Assembly (NCBI GenBank): GCA_944390735.1
Contig: CALXRL010000094.1
Location: 83,771-147,770 of the forward strand
Source of the DNA: an uncultured Victivallales bacterium
GTDB taxonomy: Bacteria; Verrucomicrobiota; Lentisphaeria; Victivallales; UBA1829
Length of the DNA: 64,000 bases
Direction: 5' to 3'
Part shown: one piece after another, positions 45,208-53,516 of the stretch
Numbering within the stretch: the first letter of the stretch is position 1
Layout: each line of letters starts with the position of its first letter
Made by a program: the position numbers and the translations under genes
Notes under the pieces: generated by a model
The model's database searches: none
What the model was told of the DNA's origin: nothing
Seen by the model: only the letters and a program-made list of their open reading frames with translations

Positions 45208-45873
45208 GGCGGGACCCTCGGGAGCAGGGTGGGATTCGGAGGGCTTTTTCTCCGGTTCGCCGTTCTCTCCGGGCGGGGGAGGCGGCAGTTCGATCGGGGA
45301 GCGTTCCACCTTGTCTGTCGGCAGTTTGTCCGGGAGGGCTTCTCCCGATTCCGCATCCGGCAGCTGTCTGGCGTTTTCGACCGAGGTGCCCGGAGCGGGC
45401 GCTTCCGCCTTCTTTTCCTTCCCCTGAACCGAATCCAGAAAAGCGCCGAGGCGGTATTTGAAGAGAACGCGGTAGTTGGAGGTGTCAATATGAGAGCCGT
45501 CCCCGGCATCCGATTCCGCGATTGCGCGAAGACGGGTTGCCGCGCCGCCCAGATCATAGCGCAGAACAAAGAAGAAGAGCGCTCCTGCCAGGATCAGGAT
45601 GGTCAGCAGAAGAAAGCAGAACTTCATGACGCGCAGAAAGAGCGCGGCGAAATCAAATCCTTTCCGGGGCGGAGGAAGGGAGCACTCCTCCTCATCCTCG
45701 CCGGAGGGGGAATCGGGTTCGCGGAGGGGTCTTCCGCACTCGGAACACGCGCTGCGTCTGCTGGAACGCGAGGCCGGCGCGACGACGGATGGCTCGACCG
45801 GAGCTCCGCAGTGGGGACAGGCCGACGCTTTGTCGGAAACGGTTCCTCCGCATTCTGGACATTTCATCAGCAT
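45145..45873 (-). CDS. Zinc-ribbon membrane protein with Pro/Glu-rich C-terminal region
   Basis: 242 residues. The N-terminus is a zinc ribbon, CPECGGTVSDKASACPHCG, with a further CSECGRPL half-ribbon near residue 43. A transmembrane helix lies at about 80-107, then a small periplasmic domain and a disordered tail rich in Pro, Glu and Gly. No enzymatic function is visible. It follows the RodZ-like gene by 18 bp, so it may belong to the ftsK operon. Confidence 0.75.
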   Translation of the reverse strand: MLMKCPECGGTVSDKASACPHCGAPVEPSVVAPASRSSRRSACSECGRPLREPDSPSGEDEEECSLPPPRKGFDFAALFLRVMKFCFLLLTILILAGALFFFVLRYDLGGAATRLRAIAESDAGDGSHIDTSNYRVLFKYRLGAFLDSVQGKEKKAEAPAPGTSVENARQLPDAESGEALPDKLPTDKVERSPIELPPPPPGENGEPEKKPSESHPAPEGPASIGEPPQEPGEGKIGGKEIN

Positions 45874-45891
45874 CTTGCCACCGCCGGCTGC

Positions 45892-47196
45892 TTATCGGGA
45901 GGGAATGACCAGTTCCCGCATGATGGCCGGGAACTGCGGCGGCGTCAGGGATTCCAGCTGACGCGCATCGAAACTGCGGACCGGAGCCGTCCGGACTTCG
46001 GCGGTGTTTCCCGCGGGAGCGGGCGTCGAAGCGGTCTTCTCCGCCTCCGGCTGGCGCAGCGAGAGGGTCAGAAGGACGATTCCCGCAACAATCAGAATCA
46101 GAACCAGCGCGGCCGCCGATGTGACAAGGTAGAAGATCTTGTTGATGCGTTTTTCCTCTTCCTCGTTTTTCTGAACATCCTGTTCCAGATGGTGGATCAG
46201 CTGTTCGGGAACGTCCTCATGCGCACCGGCGGATTCGCGGATCTTCCGGAGGGCGATTGTCCGGCTCTCCTCGTTGAGGTTGTAGGTTCCGCAGAGGGTT
46301 CGGACATAGGCGCTCGGGAAAATGCCGGACGGCAGACTTTTGAAATCATCCTCCTCCAGCGCCGCAATGTAGTTCTTTTTGATCCGGGTGGCCGCCGACG
46401 CCTGTTCCAGACTCATTCCCGCCTGTTTTCTGGCATTCTGCATAAGTTTACCGATCGTGGAGGTGGCGGGATCCGCCGTGATCGCGATTTTATTGCGGTC
46501 GATGTCCGGCGGGATGATGGCCTCCCGTGTACGGATTTTTCCATAGCGCGGACCCGGGGCGGGAAGAGGACGCGCCGATTTGAGTTTCGAGTTCGTTTCT
46601 TCCGGAGTCTCCTGTGCCGGAGGGGGTTCGTTCGCCGGAGCGTGTTCCTTCTGATGGGATTCCGCAAACGAGGTCCTGGCATCCTCCGGGGGGAGGGCGG
46701 TCATGACGGCTTCCTGCGGCGGATTGCTGGCGGGTAGCTCGATTTCCGGTTCGGATTCTTCATCCGCGGCTTTGCTCTGAACGACGATGGGATCGCGGAT
46801 TTCGGGCGCTTCCGCCCGGGGAAGATAACTGGAGGATGCTTCTTCCGCTTTTGCCAGCATTTCCTCCTGGGTTCCCGCCTGGGGGACGGAGCTGACAAAG
46901 GCGGTCGGGCCGGCCTCTTTCAGTTTCCGTTCGATGAACGCCTCCGTGATCTCCTGCGGGGCCTGCGGCGGAGGAGCGGAAACAACAGACGGCTGCTCCG
47001 GGGCGGCCGCCGACACGGAATCCGAAGCGGTCCGCGGAGACTCGAAGAGCGGCCGGACCGCTGGATTTTCCGCTGCGGGAAACAGGGGTTTCGTGGAAGG
47101 GGCGGCGGAATGCGGAGCCGGACCGTTCCCGTTGGAAAAGAGATCGTCTTCCGAGTATCCGTCCTTGCGGACCGTGGTGTCATCGTTCATGGTCAT
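45892..47196 (-). CDS. RodZ-like protein with long N-terminal disordered extension
   Basis: 434 residues in three parts: a 240-residue low-complexity stretch rich in Pro, Glu, Ala and Ser; an HTH_25 domain (IGKLMQNARKQAGMSLEQAS through KKNYIAALEEDDFKSLPSGI and YVRTLCGTYNL, about 245-315), as in RodZ; and a transmembrane helix near 365-388 with a short periplasmic tail. Canonical RodZ starts with the HTH, so the extension is unusual. The start at 47196 has an AGGACGG site and lies 13 bp after the ftsK stop. A role in cell shape or division is inferred. Confidence 0.8.
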   Translation of the reverse strand: MTMNDDTTVRKDGYSEDDLFSNGNGPAPHSAAPSTKPLFPAAENPAVRPLFESPRTASDSVSAAAPEQPSVVSAPPPQAPQEITEAFIERKLKEAGPTAFVSSVPQAGTQEEMLAKAEEASSSYLPRAEAPEIRDPIVVQSKAADEESEPEIELPASNPPQEAVMTALPPEDARTSFAESHQKEHAPANEPPPAQETPEETNSKLKSARPLPAPGPRYGKIRTREAIIPPDIDRNKIAITADPATSTIGKLMQNARKQAGMSLEQASAATRIKKNYIAALEEDDFKSLPSGIFPSAYVRTLCGTYNLNEESRTIALRKIRESAGAHEDVPEQLIHHLEQDVQKNEEEEKRINKIFYLVTSAAALVLILIVAGIVLLTLSLRQPEAEKTASTPAPAGNTAEVRTAPVRSFDARQLESLTPPQFPAIMRELVIPSR

Positions 47197-47209
47197 GTTC
47201 CGTCCTGTT

Positions 47210-49876
47210 TTATTGGTATTCATTGGTTTCGATCAGATCGTCCAGAATCAGGATATCCCGTTTCTGTCCGCCGGGGAGGGGGGCGCTGATGATGCCGCGC
47301 TGTTCCAGCTGATCCATCAGTTCGGCCGCCCGGTTGTATCCGATCACGAGACGGCGCTGGAGGTAGGAGGTGCTGGCCTTGCGTTCGTTGATGATGATCT
47401 CAAGAGCCTTCCGCATCAGATCGCTGTCGCCGGGCTTGAGATATTTGGCCGCGATGGAGTTGACGGCTTCGGAGGAGACTCCTCCGTCGATGTCGTCCTC
47501 GTCGCCGCCCATTTCATAGACGCTTCCCTCGTCGCCGTTCATATGATTATGCACGGTATACTTATTTTTCCCTTTTTTTCTGGGAGGCTCGTCTTCGCCT
47601 TCCTGGATTTCGGCTTCCGCCACGACCTTGCTGTCGAACTTCTGTTCCACCTGTGCGGAGACGAAATCCACGACTCTCTGGATTTCCGGATCGGAAACCA
47701 TGGAACCCTGTACGCGTTCCATTCCTTCGCCGCCCGGCGCAAGGAAGAGCATATCGCCCTTTCCGAGGAGCTTCTCGGCCCCGACCGTATCCAGAATCAC
47801 GCGGCTGTCGATGCCGGAACCGACCCGGAACGAAATCTTGGTCGGAAGGTTTGCCTTGATGACTCCCGTAATGATGTCTTTTCGCGGCGTCTGCGTGGCG
47901 ATGACCAGATGGATTCCCGCGGCGCGCCCCTTCTGGGCGATTCGGCAGATGGAGGTTTCCACATCGGCCTTGGCCTCCGTCATCATGATATCGGCCAGCT
48001 CGTCGATGATGACCACCAGCAGCGGCAGTTTCTGCGGGATCACGTTGCCGTGTTCGTCCAGTTCCGGCTCCGGCGGGACCGGACGGTTGTTGAAGCTCTC
48101 CAGATTTTTCGCCTTGACAGCCGCCAGAATCTGATAGCGCCGTTCCATCTCATTGACTCCCCAGCGCAGGGCGAGAGGCACCAGTTTCGGATCGTTGACC
48201 ACCGGTGTGATCAGATGCGGAAGCGGCCGGTACATTGCAAGTTCCACAAATTTCGGGTCCACGAGAATCAGACGCAGATCATACGGAGAGAACTTGCACA
48301 GCAGACTCATGATGAGCGTGTTCATGCAGACGCTTTTTCCGCTGCCGGTCGATCCGGCAATCAGCAGATGCGGCGCTTTCGCCAAATTGGCTATGACCGC
48401 TTTTCCCGCGACATCGCGTCCGAGAATGATCGGAATGTTGCTGGCTCCCGCTTTTGCCTTTTTCCAGTCCTCCCCTTCCATGATGGAGCGGATGTAGACA
48501 TTGGTCGAGACCTTGTTCGGCACCTCCACTCCGACCGCGTTCTTGCCGGGAATCGGCGCCAGAATCCGCACGCTTTCCGCCTGCATTTCCATGGCGATGT
48601 TGTTGGTGATGCTGGTCACCTTCTCGACTTTCACGCCCGGTTCCAGTGAAACGTCGAAACGGGTGATGCGGGGCCCGATGACGATGTCGGACACGCGGCC
48701 GTCGATGCCGAAACTGTCGAGGGTCGCCTGAAGAATTTCCTGGGTGCGTGCCAGATGCTCCCGGTCTTCCGTTTTGGCGTCCTGGACGGCGTCAAAGAGT
48801 TTGATGGGCGGGAGGCAGTAATCCGCGTGCGCGGCGTTCCCCGTCGTCGGCTGAGACTGATTCGCCGTGATATGCGAACGCTGATTCGACCCGTTCATCG
48901 CGTCGGTGATCCGCGGCTGAGGAATCGGCTGATCGGGATGCTGTCTGGGCTGGAGCCCGTGTCCGGTTCCGCCTTCAAAGTTGCTGTAGGTGGCGGGCGG
49001 CGGCGTGCGTTTCGGCGGCGGAGGCGGAAGCTGCGGTTCCGCAATGGCGGCCATGTGTCCGGCAGGTTCTGCGGGATCGGGTTCAAAGGGGGGAAGACCG
49101 TTGTCTTCCGGATCCAGTTCTTCGGGATTTTCCTCTTCGTCCGTCTCCTCTTCCGGGACGGGTTCCGGTCGATAGGGCTCTTTCCTCTGGAGTTTTGCCT
49201 GCGTCTTCAAGGCGGCCGCGGGACGCAGGGGAATGGCATCCTCCTCGTCCTCCGCGTTCTTCTTGCGGACGCTGATCTTGAAATCGAATCGGGAGAAGAA
49301 GATGTCCTTCCAGTCCGCGAGGAACACAAAGACCAGTCCGCAGATCAGGAAGGTCATGGCGACAATCAGCGTGCCGACCGTTCCGATGTGTCTGCGGATG
49401 AGTCCCGCCGGCAGATATTCGCTTCCCGGCGCCGCGAGTTTTGCTCCGATCACGCCTCCGGAAAGAGCCAGTTCCGGCGCTCCCGAGTGTCCGATTCCGA
49501 GCGGTTCGGTCCACTGCACCATGTCCTGGGGCCACATTGCCATCAGAATGGTAATGCCGAGAATGATCGCGGCCAGCGCTCCCCAGTATCCTTTCCGGCG
49601 GGTGGGAATGCGCAGAAAACTCCTCCCGAGACAGAACAGCAGAAACAGCGTGATCGGATAGATTGCCAGTCCGAACAGATAGAACAGCACCCGTGCGATT
49701 TTCGCTCCCACCGGCCCGATGAGATTCCGGATCGGTTCGTCGCTTCCATGTTCCAGAACCGCAAGATCCGCCTGATTGTGCGAAAGAATGGAAAGAATGA
49801 ACAGGAGAAGAAGGATCAGTATGATGACATACCGGAATTTGAATTCCCTCTTTTCCTCTGTGATTTCCCCGGGCAT
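47210..49876 (-). CDS. ftsK: DNA translocase FtsK/SpoIIIE
   Basis: 888 residues: four transmembrane helices in the first 190, a disordered acidic/Pro/Gln linker to about 355, the RecA-like motor with Walker A GSTGSGKSVCMN near residue 512 and Walker B LLVVIIDELADIMM near 615, and the C-terminal gamma winged helix (TSYLQRRLVIGYNRAAELMD) that reads KOPS/SRS sites. It moves chromosome ends through the septum and activates dimer resolution. The start has a TGGAG site. It leads a unit with the RodZ-like and zinc-ribbon genes. Confidence 0.96.
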   Translation of the reverse strand: MPGEITEEKREFKFRYVIILILLLLFILSILSHNQADLAVLEHGSDEPIRNLIGPVGAKIARVLFYLFGLAIYPITLFLLFCLGRSFLRIPTRRKGYWGALAAIILGITILMAMWPQDMVQWTEPLGIGHSGAPELALSGGVIGAKLAAPGSEYLPAGLIRRHIGTVGTLIVAMTFLICGLVFVFLADWKDIFFSRFDFKISVRKKNAEDEEDAIPLRPAAALKTQAKLQRKEPYRPEPVPEEETDEEENPEELDPEDNGLPPFEPDPAEPAGHMAAIAEPQLPPPPPKRTPPPATYSNFEGGTGHGLQPRQHPDQPIPQPRITDAMNGSNQRSHITANQSQPTTGNAAHADYCLPPIKLFDAVQDAKTEDREHLARTQEILQATLDSFGIDGRVSDIVIGPRITRFDVSLEPGVKVEKVTSITNNIAMEMQAESVRILAPIPGKNAVGVEVPNKVSTNVYIRSIMEGEDWKKAKAGASNIPIILGRDVAGKAVIANLAKAPHLLIAGSTGSGKSVCMNTLIMSLLCKFSPYDLRLILVDPKFVELAMYRPLPHLITPVVNDPKLVPLALRWGVNEMERRYQILAAVKAKNLESFNNRPVPPEPELDEHGNVIPQKLPLLVVIIDELADIMMTEAKADVETSICRIAQKGRAAGIHLVIATQTPRKDIITGVIKANLPTKISFRVGSGIDSRVILDTVGAEKLLGKGDMLFLAPGGEGMERVQGSMVSDPEIQRVVDFVSAQVEQKFDSKVVAEAEIQEGEDEPPRKKGKNKYTVHNHMNGDEGSVYEMGGDEDDIDGGVSSEAVNSIAAKYLKPGDSDLMRKALEIIINERKASTSYLQRRLVIGYNRAAELMDQLEQRGIISAPLPGGQKRDILILDDLIETNEYQ

Positions 49877-49913
49877 AAAAAACTCCAGAATTCGTTGATT
49901 TTGTGACTAGGAA

Positions 49914-49941
49914 AACATAGTGCGTTTCAGCCGTTTTTCAA
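49914..49941 (-). promoter_or_regulatory. Promoter of ftsK
   Basis: On the minus strand TTGAAA (49936-49941) and TATGTT (49914-49919) are 16 bp apart, about 38 bp upstream of the ftsK start. Confidence 0.5.
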
Positions 49942-50009
49942 CCCGTTTTCTGAAAATATTTGGCAGGAGGCGCCGGGAGGATGCCGGGGGGTCCGTTTCC
50001 GCCGGAGAA

Positions 50010-50067
50010 AAGGGGAAAAAGAGCTCTCCGCGCCGTCCCTGCGGGAGAAGGGTGCGGACGCGGAGAG
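50010..50067 (-). terminator. Terminator of the ferredoxin-hcp operon
   Basis: On the minus strand a 9-bp stem CTCTCCGCG / CGCGGAGAG, with inner G/C pairs, is followed by CTCTTTTTCCCC. It lies about 20 bp past the hcp stop. Confidence 0.65.
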
Positions 50068-50086
50068 GGGAGAAAGCCGGGGATTC

Positions 50087-51625
50087 TCAGTTCCCGTTCA
50101 TCATGGCGTCGACATCCGTCGGCGCATCGGCAATTCCCCGGATGCCGAATTTTTCCGTCAGAACCTTTGCCACCCCGGGCGACAGGAACGCGGGGAGGGT
50201 CGGTCCCAGCCGGATTCCTTTGAATCCGAGCGCCAGCAGTGCCAGCAGAACCGCCACCGCCTTCTGTTCATACCAGGCGATGTCGAAGGAGAGCGGCAGT
50301 TCGTTGACATCCTTCAGACCAAACGCCTCCTTCAGTTTCAGGGCGATGACCGCCAGACTGTAGCTGTCGTTGCATTGTCCCGCATCCAGAACGCGCGGAA
50401 TGCCGCCGATCTCGCCGAGGGCCAGTTTGTTGTAGCGGTATTTGGCGCATCCGGCGGTGAGAATGACCGTGTCCGGCGGAAGCGTCTGTGCAACCTCCGT
50501 GAAATACTCTCTGGATTTCTGACGCCCGTCGCAGCCGGCCATGACGACGAAACGCCGGATCGCTCCCGATTTCACCGCCTTGACAATCGCATCCGCCAGA
50601 CTCAGAACCTGATTGCGGGCAAATCCTCCGATGAGTTCTCCGTCTTCGAGCGGTTCCGGCGGAGGACACCGTCTGGCAAGTTCGATGATCGCGGAGAAAT
50701 CTTTCGGTTTTCCGTTCACGCGGTCCGGAATATGAGGAACGCCGGGATAGCCGGCCATGCCGGTGGTGAAAATCCGGTCCCGATAGCTCTCCTGCACGGG
50801 CGTGATGCAGTTGGTGGTCATGAGAATCGGGCCGCGGAACGAGGCAAACTCCTGATTCTGACGATGCCACGCGCCGCCGTAGTTCCCGTAAAGATGCGGA
50901 TATTTCCGGAATGCCGGATAGGAGTGCGCGGGAAGCATTTCACTGTGCGTGTAGATGTCGATCCCCGCATCCGCGCTCTGTTCGAGGAGTTCCTGGAGAT
51001 CGCGCAGATCGTGTCCGGAAATCAGGATTCCCGGACGCTTTCCGACTCCGGTGCGGACTTTGGTCATCTGCGGGTGCCCGTAGGTTTCCGTGTTGGCCCT
51101 GTCGAGCAGTTCCATGGCTTTGACCGCGATTTCACCGCACTCCAGAACGAGTGTTGTCAGGGTGTCCGGATCGGTCTCCTTCGCCGCGCCTGCGAGACCC
51201 TTGAAGAGAAACGCGTAGATTTCATCGTTCTCTTTTCCCAGCATGGCCGCATGATCGGTGTAGGCGGCGATGCCTTTGAGTCCGTAGGTCAGAAGTTCCC
51301 GGAGCGAGCGGACGTCCTCGTTTTCGCACGCCAGCACCCCGACGGGGATCTCCGGCGGATTCGGTCCGACCAGTTCTTTTGCCCGGTCGATCTGTTTCCG
51401 GATCCGTTCACTGTCGAAGTTTGCATTCGTAATCGTCAGGAAAAGGGACTGGGCCGTGAACAGCCCGAGCTCCCGATCCGGCTTTCTGGTCAGCGCAAGA
51501 CGCTTCAGTTCCCGGATCAGTTCATCCATCCGGTTTGCGGTTTCCGCTTTCTTTCCGCAGACCCCCATGAGGGTGCAGCCCGTGTTTTTCGCCGTTTCCT
51601 GACACTGAAAACAGAACATGCCCAT
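50087..51625 (-). CDS. hcp: Hybrid-cluster protein / hydroxylamine reductase
   Basis: 512 residues. The N-terminal cysteines C5-x2-C8-x8-C17-x5-C23 bind a [4Fe-4S] cluster of the anaerobe type. Downstream motifs for the hybrid Fe-S-O cluster are present, including the NCITPVQ and [13 protein letters not shown] regions and the AGQCNDSYS stretch. Hcp acts in nitrosative stress, as an NO reductase and/or protein trans-nitrosylase in other bacteria. The gene is 22 bp downstream of the ferredoxin gene, in an operon under a TetR-type dyad. Confidence 0.96.
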   Translation of the reverse strand: MGMFCFQCQETAKNTGCTLMGVCGKKAETANRMDELIRELKRLALTRKPDRELGLFTAQSLFLTITNANFDSERIRKQIDRAKELVGPNPPEIPVGVLACENEDVRSLRELLTYGLKGIAAYTDHAAMLGKENDEIYAFLFKGLAGAAKETDPDTLTTLVLECGEIAVKAMELLDRANTETYGHPQMTKVRTGVGKRPGILISGHDLRDLQELLEQSADAGIDIYTHSEMLPAHSYPAFRKYPHLYGNYGGAWHRQNQEFASFRGPILMTTNCITPVQESYRDRIFTTGMAGYPGVPHIPDRVNGKPKDFSAIIELARRCPPPEPLEDGELIGGFARNQVLSLADAIVKAVKSGAIRRFVVMAGCDGRQKSREYFTEVAQTLPPDTVILTAGCAKYRYNKLALGEIGGIPRVLDAGQCNDSYSLAVIALKLKEAFGLKDVNELPLSFDIAWYEQKAVAVLLALLALGFKGIRLGPTLPAFLSPGVAKVLTEKFGIRGIADAPTDVDAMMNGN

Positions 51626-51647
51626 GATTTCTCTCCTTCTTTTCTGG

Positions 51648-52463
51648 TTATATTTTCCGGATCCGGCCGTCGATGCCGATGATCGTCACATTGATCTGCA
51701 TGGTTTTGCCTGCCGCCTTCAGGGCCTCTTCGACAATGGCGGTCGTTCCTCCGCAGCAGGGAACCTCCATCCTTGCCACCGTGATGGAACGGATCTCATG
51801 GCGGCGGAAAATTTCCGCGAGCTTTTCCACATATTCTTCCGTGTCGTGATCCAGTTTGGGGCAGAAAACAATCAGGATTCTGCCGTCCAGAAGCTCCTTG
51901 TGGAATCCTCCGAATGCGTGGGCGACGCAGTCCGCCGAGATCAGCAGATCGGCGTTGTCGAAATACTCCGCCGCCGGATTCAGAAGCCGCAGCTGAACGG
52001 GCCACTGGCGAAGCGCCGATGCGGAACTTTGAAGCGGAGATCCGGCCGTGCCCGGAAGACGTTTCGCCATCGTTCCCGGACAGGAACAGGGCCGTTTGCC
52101 GGGGGCCTCCAGCGATGGAACCGGATAATTCTTTTCTTTCAGATACTCGATTGCCGTATCCAGAAGTTTCTGTTCGCCGTGGTCCTTCAAATGTTTGAGG
52201 TGCGCCTTGATTGTCGCCGGGCCCTGCCGGACGATGTTTTCCATGACTCTGCGTTCATCGTAGGGTTCCGCTTCTCGTTCCGTCACCCGGATCGCTCCGC
52301 GCGGACACTCGCCGATGCAGGCTCCGAGTCCATCGCAGAACAGATCACTGATCAGTCTGGCTTTCCCGTCGATCAGCTGAAGGGCGCCCTCCGGACAGTT
52401 CGGAATGCACTGCCCGCAGCCGTTGCATTTCTCTTCGTCGATCTGAATGATTTTCCGTTTCAT
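51648..52463 (-). CDS. 4Fe-4S ferredoxin-like partner of hydroxylamine reductase
   Basis: 271 residues. The N-terminal ferredoxin domain has one complete motif, C13-x2-C16-x2-C19-x3-C23, and a second in which the central cysteine is replaced by Leu (C43, L46, C49, C53), suggesting one [4Fe-4S] and possibly one [3Fe-4S] cluster. The C-terminal part contains further cysteines (PCSCPG and [10 protein letters not shown]). Proteins of this kind commonly neighbour hcp and probably deliver electrons. The start has an AGGAGG site directly after the operator dyad. Confidence 0.88.
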   Translation of the reverse strand: MKRKIIQIDEEKCNGCGQCIPNCPEGALQLIDGKARLISDLFCDGLGACIGECPRGAIRVTEREAEPYDERRVMENIVRQGPATIKAHLKHLKDHGEQKLLDTAIEYLKEKNYPVPSLEAPGKRPCSCPGTMAKRLPGTAGSPLQSSASALRQWPVQLRLLNPAAEYFDNADLLISADCVAHAFGGFHKELLDGRILIVFCPKLDHDTEEYVEKLAEIFRRHEIRSITVARMEVPCCGGTTAIVEEALKAAGKTMQINVTIIGIDGRIRKI

Positions 52464-52480
52464 TTTTCACCTCCTTGTTT

Positions 52481-52496
52481 GTGAGTAATCACTAAC
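52481..52496 (-). promoter_or_regulatory. TetR-type operator of the ferredoxin-hcp operon
   Basis: GTGAGT-AATC-ACTAAC is an imperfect dyad between the TetR gene and the ferredoxin gene, ending just ahead of the latter's ribosome-binding site. It shares the ten bases AATCACTAAC with the dyad at the TetR gene's own promoter. Confidence 0.65.
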
Positions 52497-52516
52497 ATTT
52501 TTTCGCTGAAAAAGGG

Positions 52517-53080
52517 TCATTTCAATATTTTGCGCAAAGCGGAAAGCATCTCTTCGCTCTCCGCGGAAAGATCGAACTTCTGATTCGACATCCCCCACTG
52601 TTTCACCAGCAGACGGACCGGCCCGAAAACAAGACGGAACAGCTGGCGGAGCGGAATGTCCTTCCGGATCTCTCCGGAGTTCTGTGCCTCCAGAAAAAAA
52701 GTTTCCAGAGTCTCTTTGTGCCGGTGCATCAGGGCTAGAAGCAGTTCGGAACATTCCGGATCATCCAGGAAAAGCTCTTCGGCGAACATCACCCTGGCAA
52801 GCGAAGGGGTGGCCGAAACCTGACGGATCCGGCTGCGGATGAACGCGGCAATGCCGTCAAATCCTTTGCAGGTTTCCTTCGAAACATCGACTCCGTCATC
52901 GAATTTCCGGATCATTGTCCGCACGATTTCGGATTTGTTCCGGAAATGACGGTAGATCGCCGGTTCCGTAATCTTCAGTTTCCCGGCCAGGTTCTTGATC
53001 GTGAGTTCCCGGATGCCGCCCTCCGCCATCAGTTTCAGCGCGGCTTCGATGATCTCATTTTGTCGGTTCGTAAGGGTCAT
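52517..53080 (-). CDS. TetR-family regulator of the hcp operon
   Basis: 187 residues. The helix-turn-helix spans residues 8-55, with recognition helix TEPAIYRHFRNKSEIV and preceding AEGGIRELTIKNLAGKLKI. The C-terminal half is the helical ligand/dimer domain. Binding sites of matching sequence lie over its own promoter and before the ferredoxin-hcp pair, so it most likely represses all three genes. What it senses is unknown; nitric oxide or hydroxylamine stress is inferred from context. Confidence 0.9.
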   Translation of the reverse strand: MTLTNRQNEIIEAALKLMAEGGIRELTIKNLAGKLKITEPAIYRHFRNKSEIVRTMIRKFDDGVDVSKETCKGFDGIAAFIRSRIRQVSATPSLARVMFAEELFLDDPECSELLLALMHRHKETLETFFLEAQNSGEIRKDIPLRQLFRLVFGPVRLLVKQWGMSNQKFDLSAESEEMLSALRKILK

Positions 53081-53093
53081 GGTTTCTTGCTCT

Positions 53094-53144
53094 GTTAGTT
53101 ATCAATCACTAACAATATAACGGAAAAAAGGAAAAGTCAAATTT
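53094..53144 (-). promoter_or_regulatory. Promoter and operator of the TetR gene
   Basis: On the minus strand TTGACT is followed after 17 bp by TATTGT (or after 15 bp by TATATT). The dyad GTTAGT-N8-ACTAAC (53094-53113) overlaps the downstream edge of the -10 box, where a bound repressor would block transcription. Confidence 0.6.
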
Positions 53145-53173
53145 TTTTCAGAAAAAAAATAAGGAGGATCGAA

Positions 53174-53332
53174 TCAGTTCTGATAGGATCCGTAAGGGGT
53201 CAGTTCCCAGCCGGCCTGGGAATTGAAGGGCTTGGGATTGACGCCCCGGCGTTCCTGCGGGGTGGAGAAGAATTCACATCCGCAGAGAAGAAGGGCAAGG
53301 AGAATGGCAACGGCCAGAGAAAAAAGTTTCAT
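53174..53332 (-). CDS. 52-residue lipoprotein of unknown function
   Basis: A small ORF with signal MKLFSLAVAILLALLLCGC: a hydrophobic stretch ending in a lipobox-like LCGC, so the mature protein would be about 34 residues and lipid-anchored. The rest is polar with a PKPFNSQAGWEL segment. It has no clear ribosome-binding site, but its signal peptide and position argue that it is real. It follows the 37-residue gene after an intrinsic terminator. I recognise no family. Confidence 0.6.
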   Translation of the reverse strand: MKLFSLAVAILLALLLCGCEFFSTPQERRGVNPKPFNSQAGWELTPYGSYQN

Positions 53333-53336
53333 GGGA

Positions 53337-53372
53337 AAGAAAAACAGGAGTCTGCCGGAATGCAGACTCCTG
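53337..53372 (-). terminator. Terminator between the 37-residue ORF and the lipoprotein ORF
   Basis: On the minus strand an 11-bp stem CAGGAGTCTGC / GCAGACTCCTG with a 6-base loop is followed by TTTTTCTTT. The T-run ends only a few bases before the lipoprotein start codon. Confidence 0.75.
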
Positions 53373-53390
53373 TTCGGATTTGATTTCTGT

Positions 53391-53504
53391 TCAGAACGGA
53401 AGCATGCCATAGGTATGCATTTCCAGAACCTGCAGGACAAGCGCCGCAACGATAAGCAACAGCGACAGGACCGAGGTGATCGTAAAGAAAATGGAATTGT
53501 GCAT
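53391..53504 (-). CDS. 37-residue membrane peptide
   Basis: A very small ORF with one transmembrane helix spanning about residues 8-28 (TITSVLSLLLIVAALVLQVL) and a short polar tail ending GMLPF. The ATG at 53504 has an AGGAG site at good spacing, 12 bp after the stop of the coiled-coil protein gene. It is probably co-transcribed with that gene and ends at the terminator at 53337-53372. No family recognised. Confidence 0.65.
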   Translation of the reverse strand: MHNSIFFTITSVLSLLLIVAALVLQVLEMHTYGMLPF

Positions 53505-53516
53505 GGGAAACTCCTT

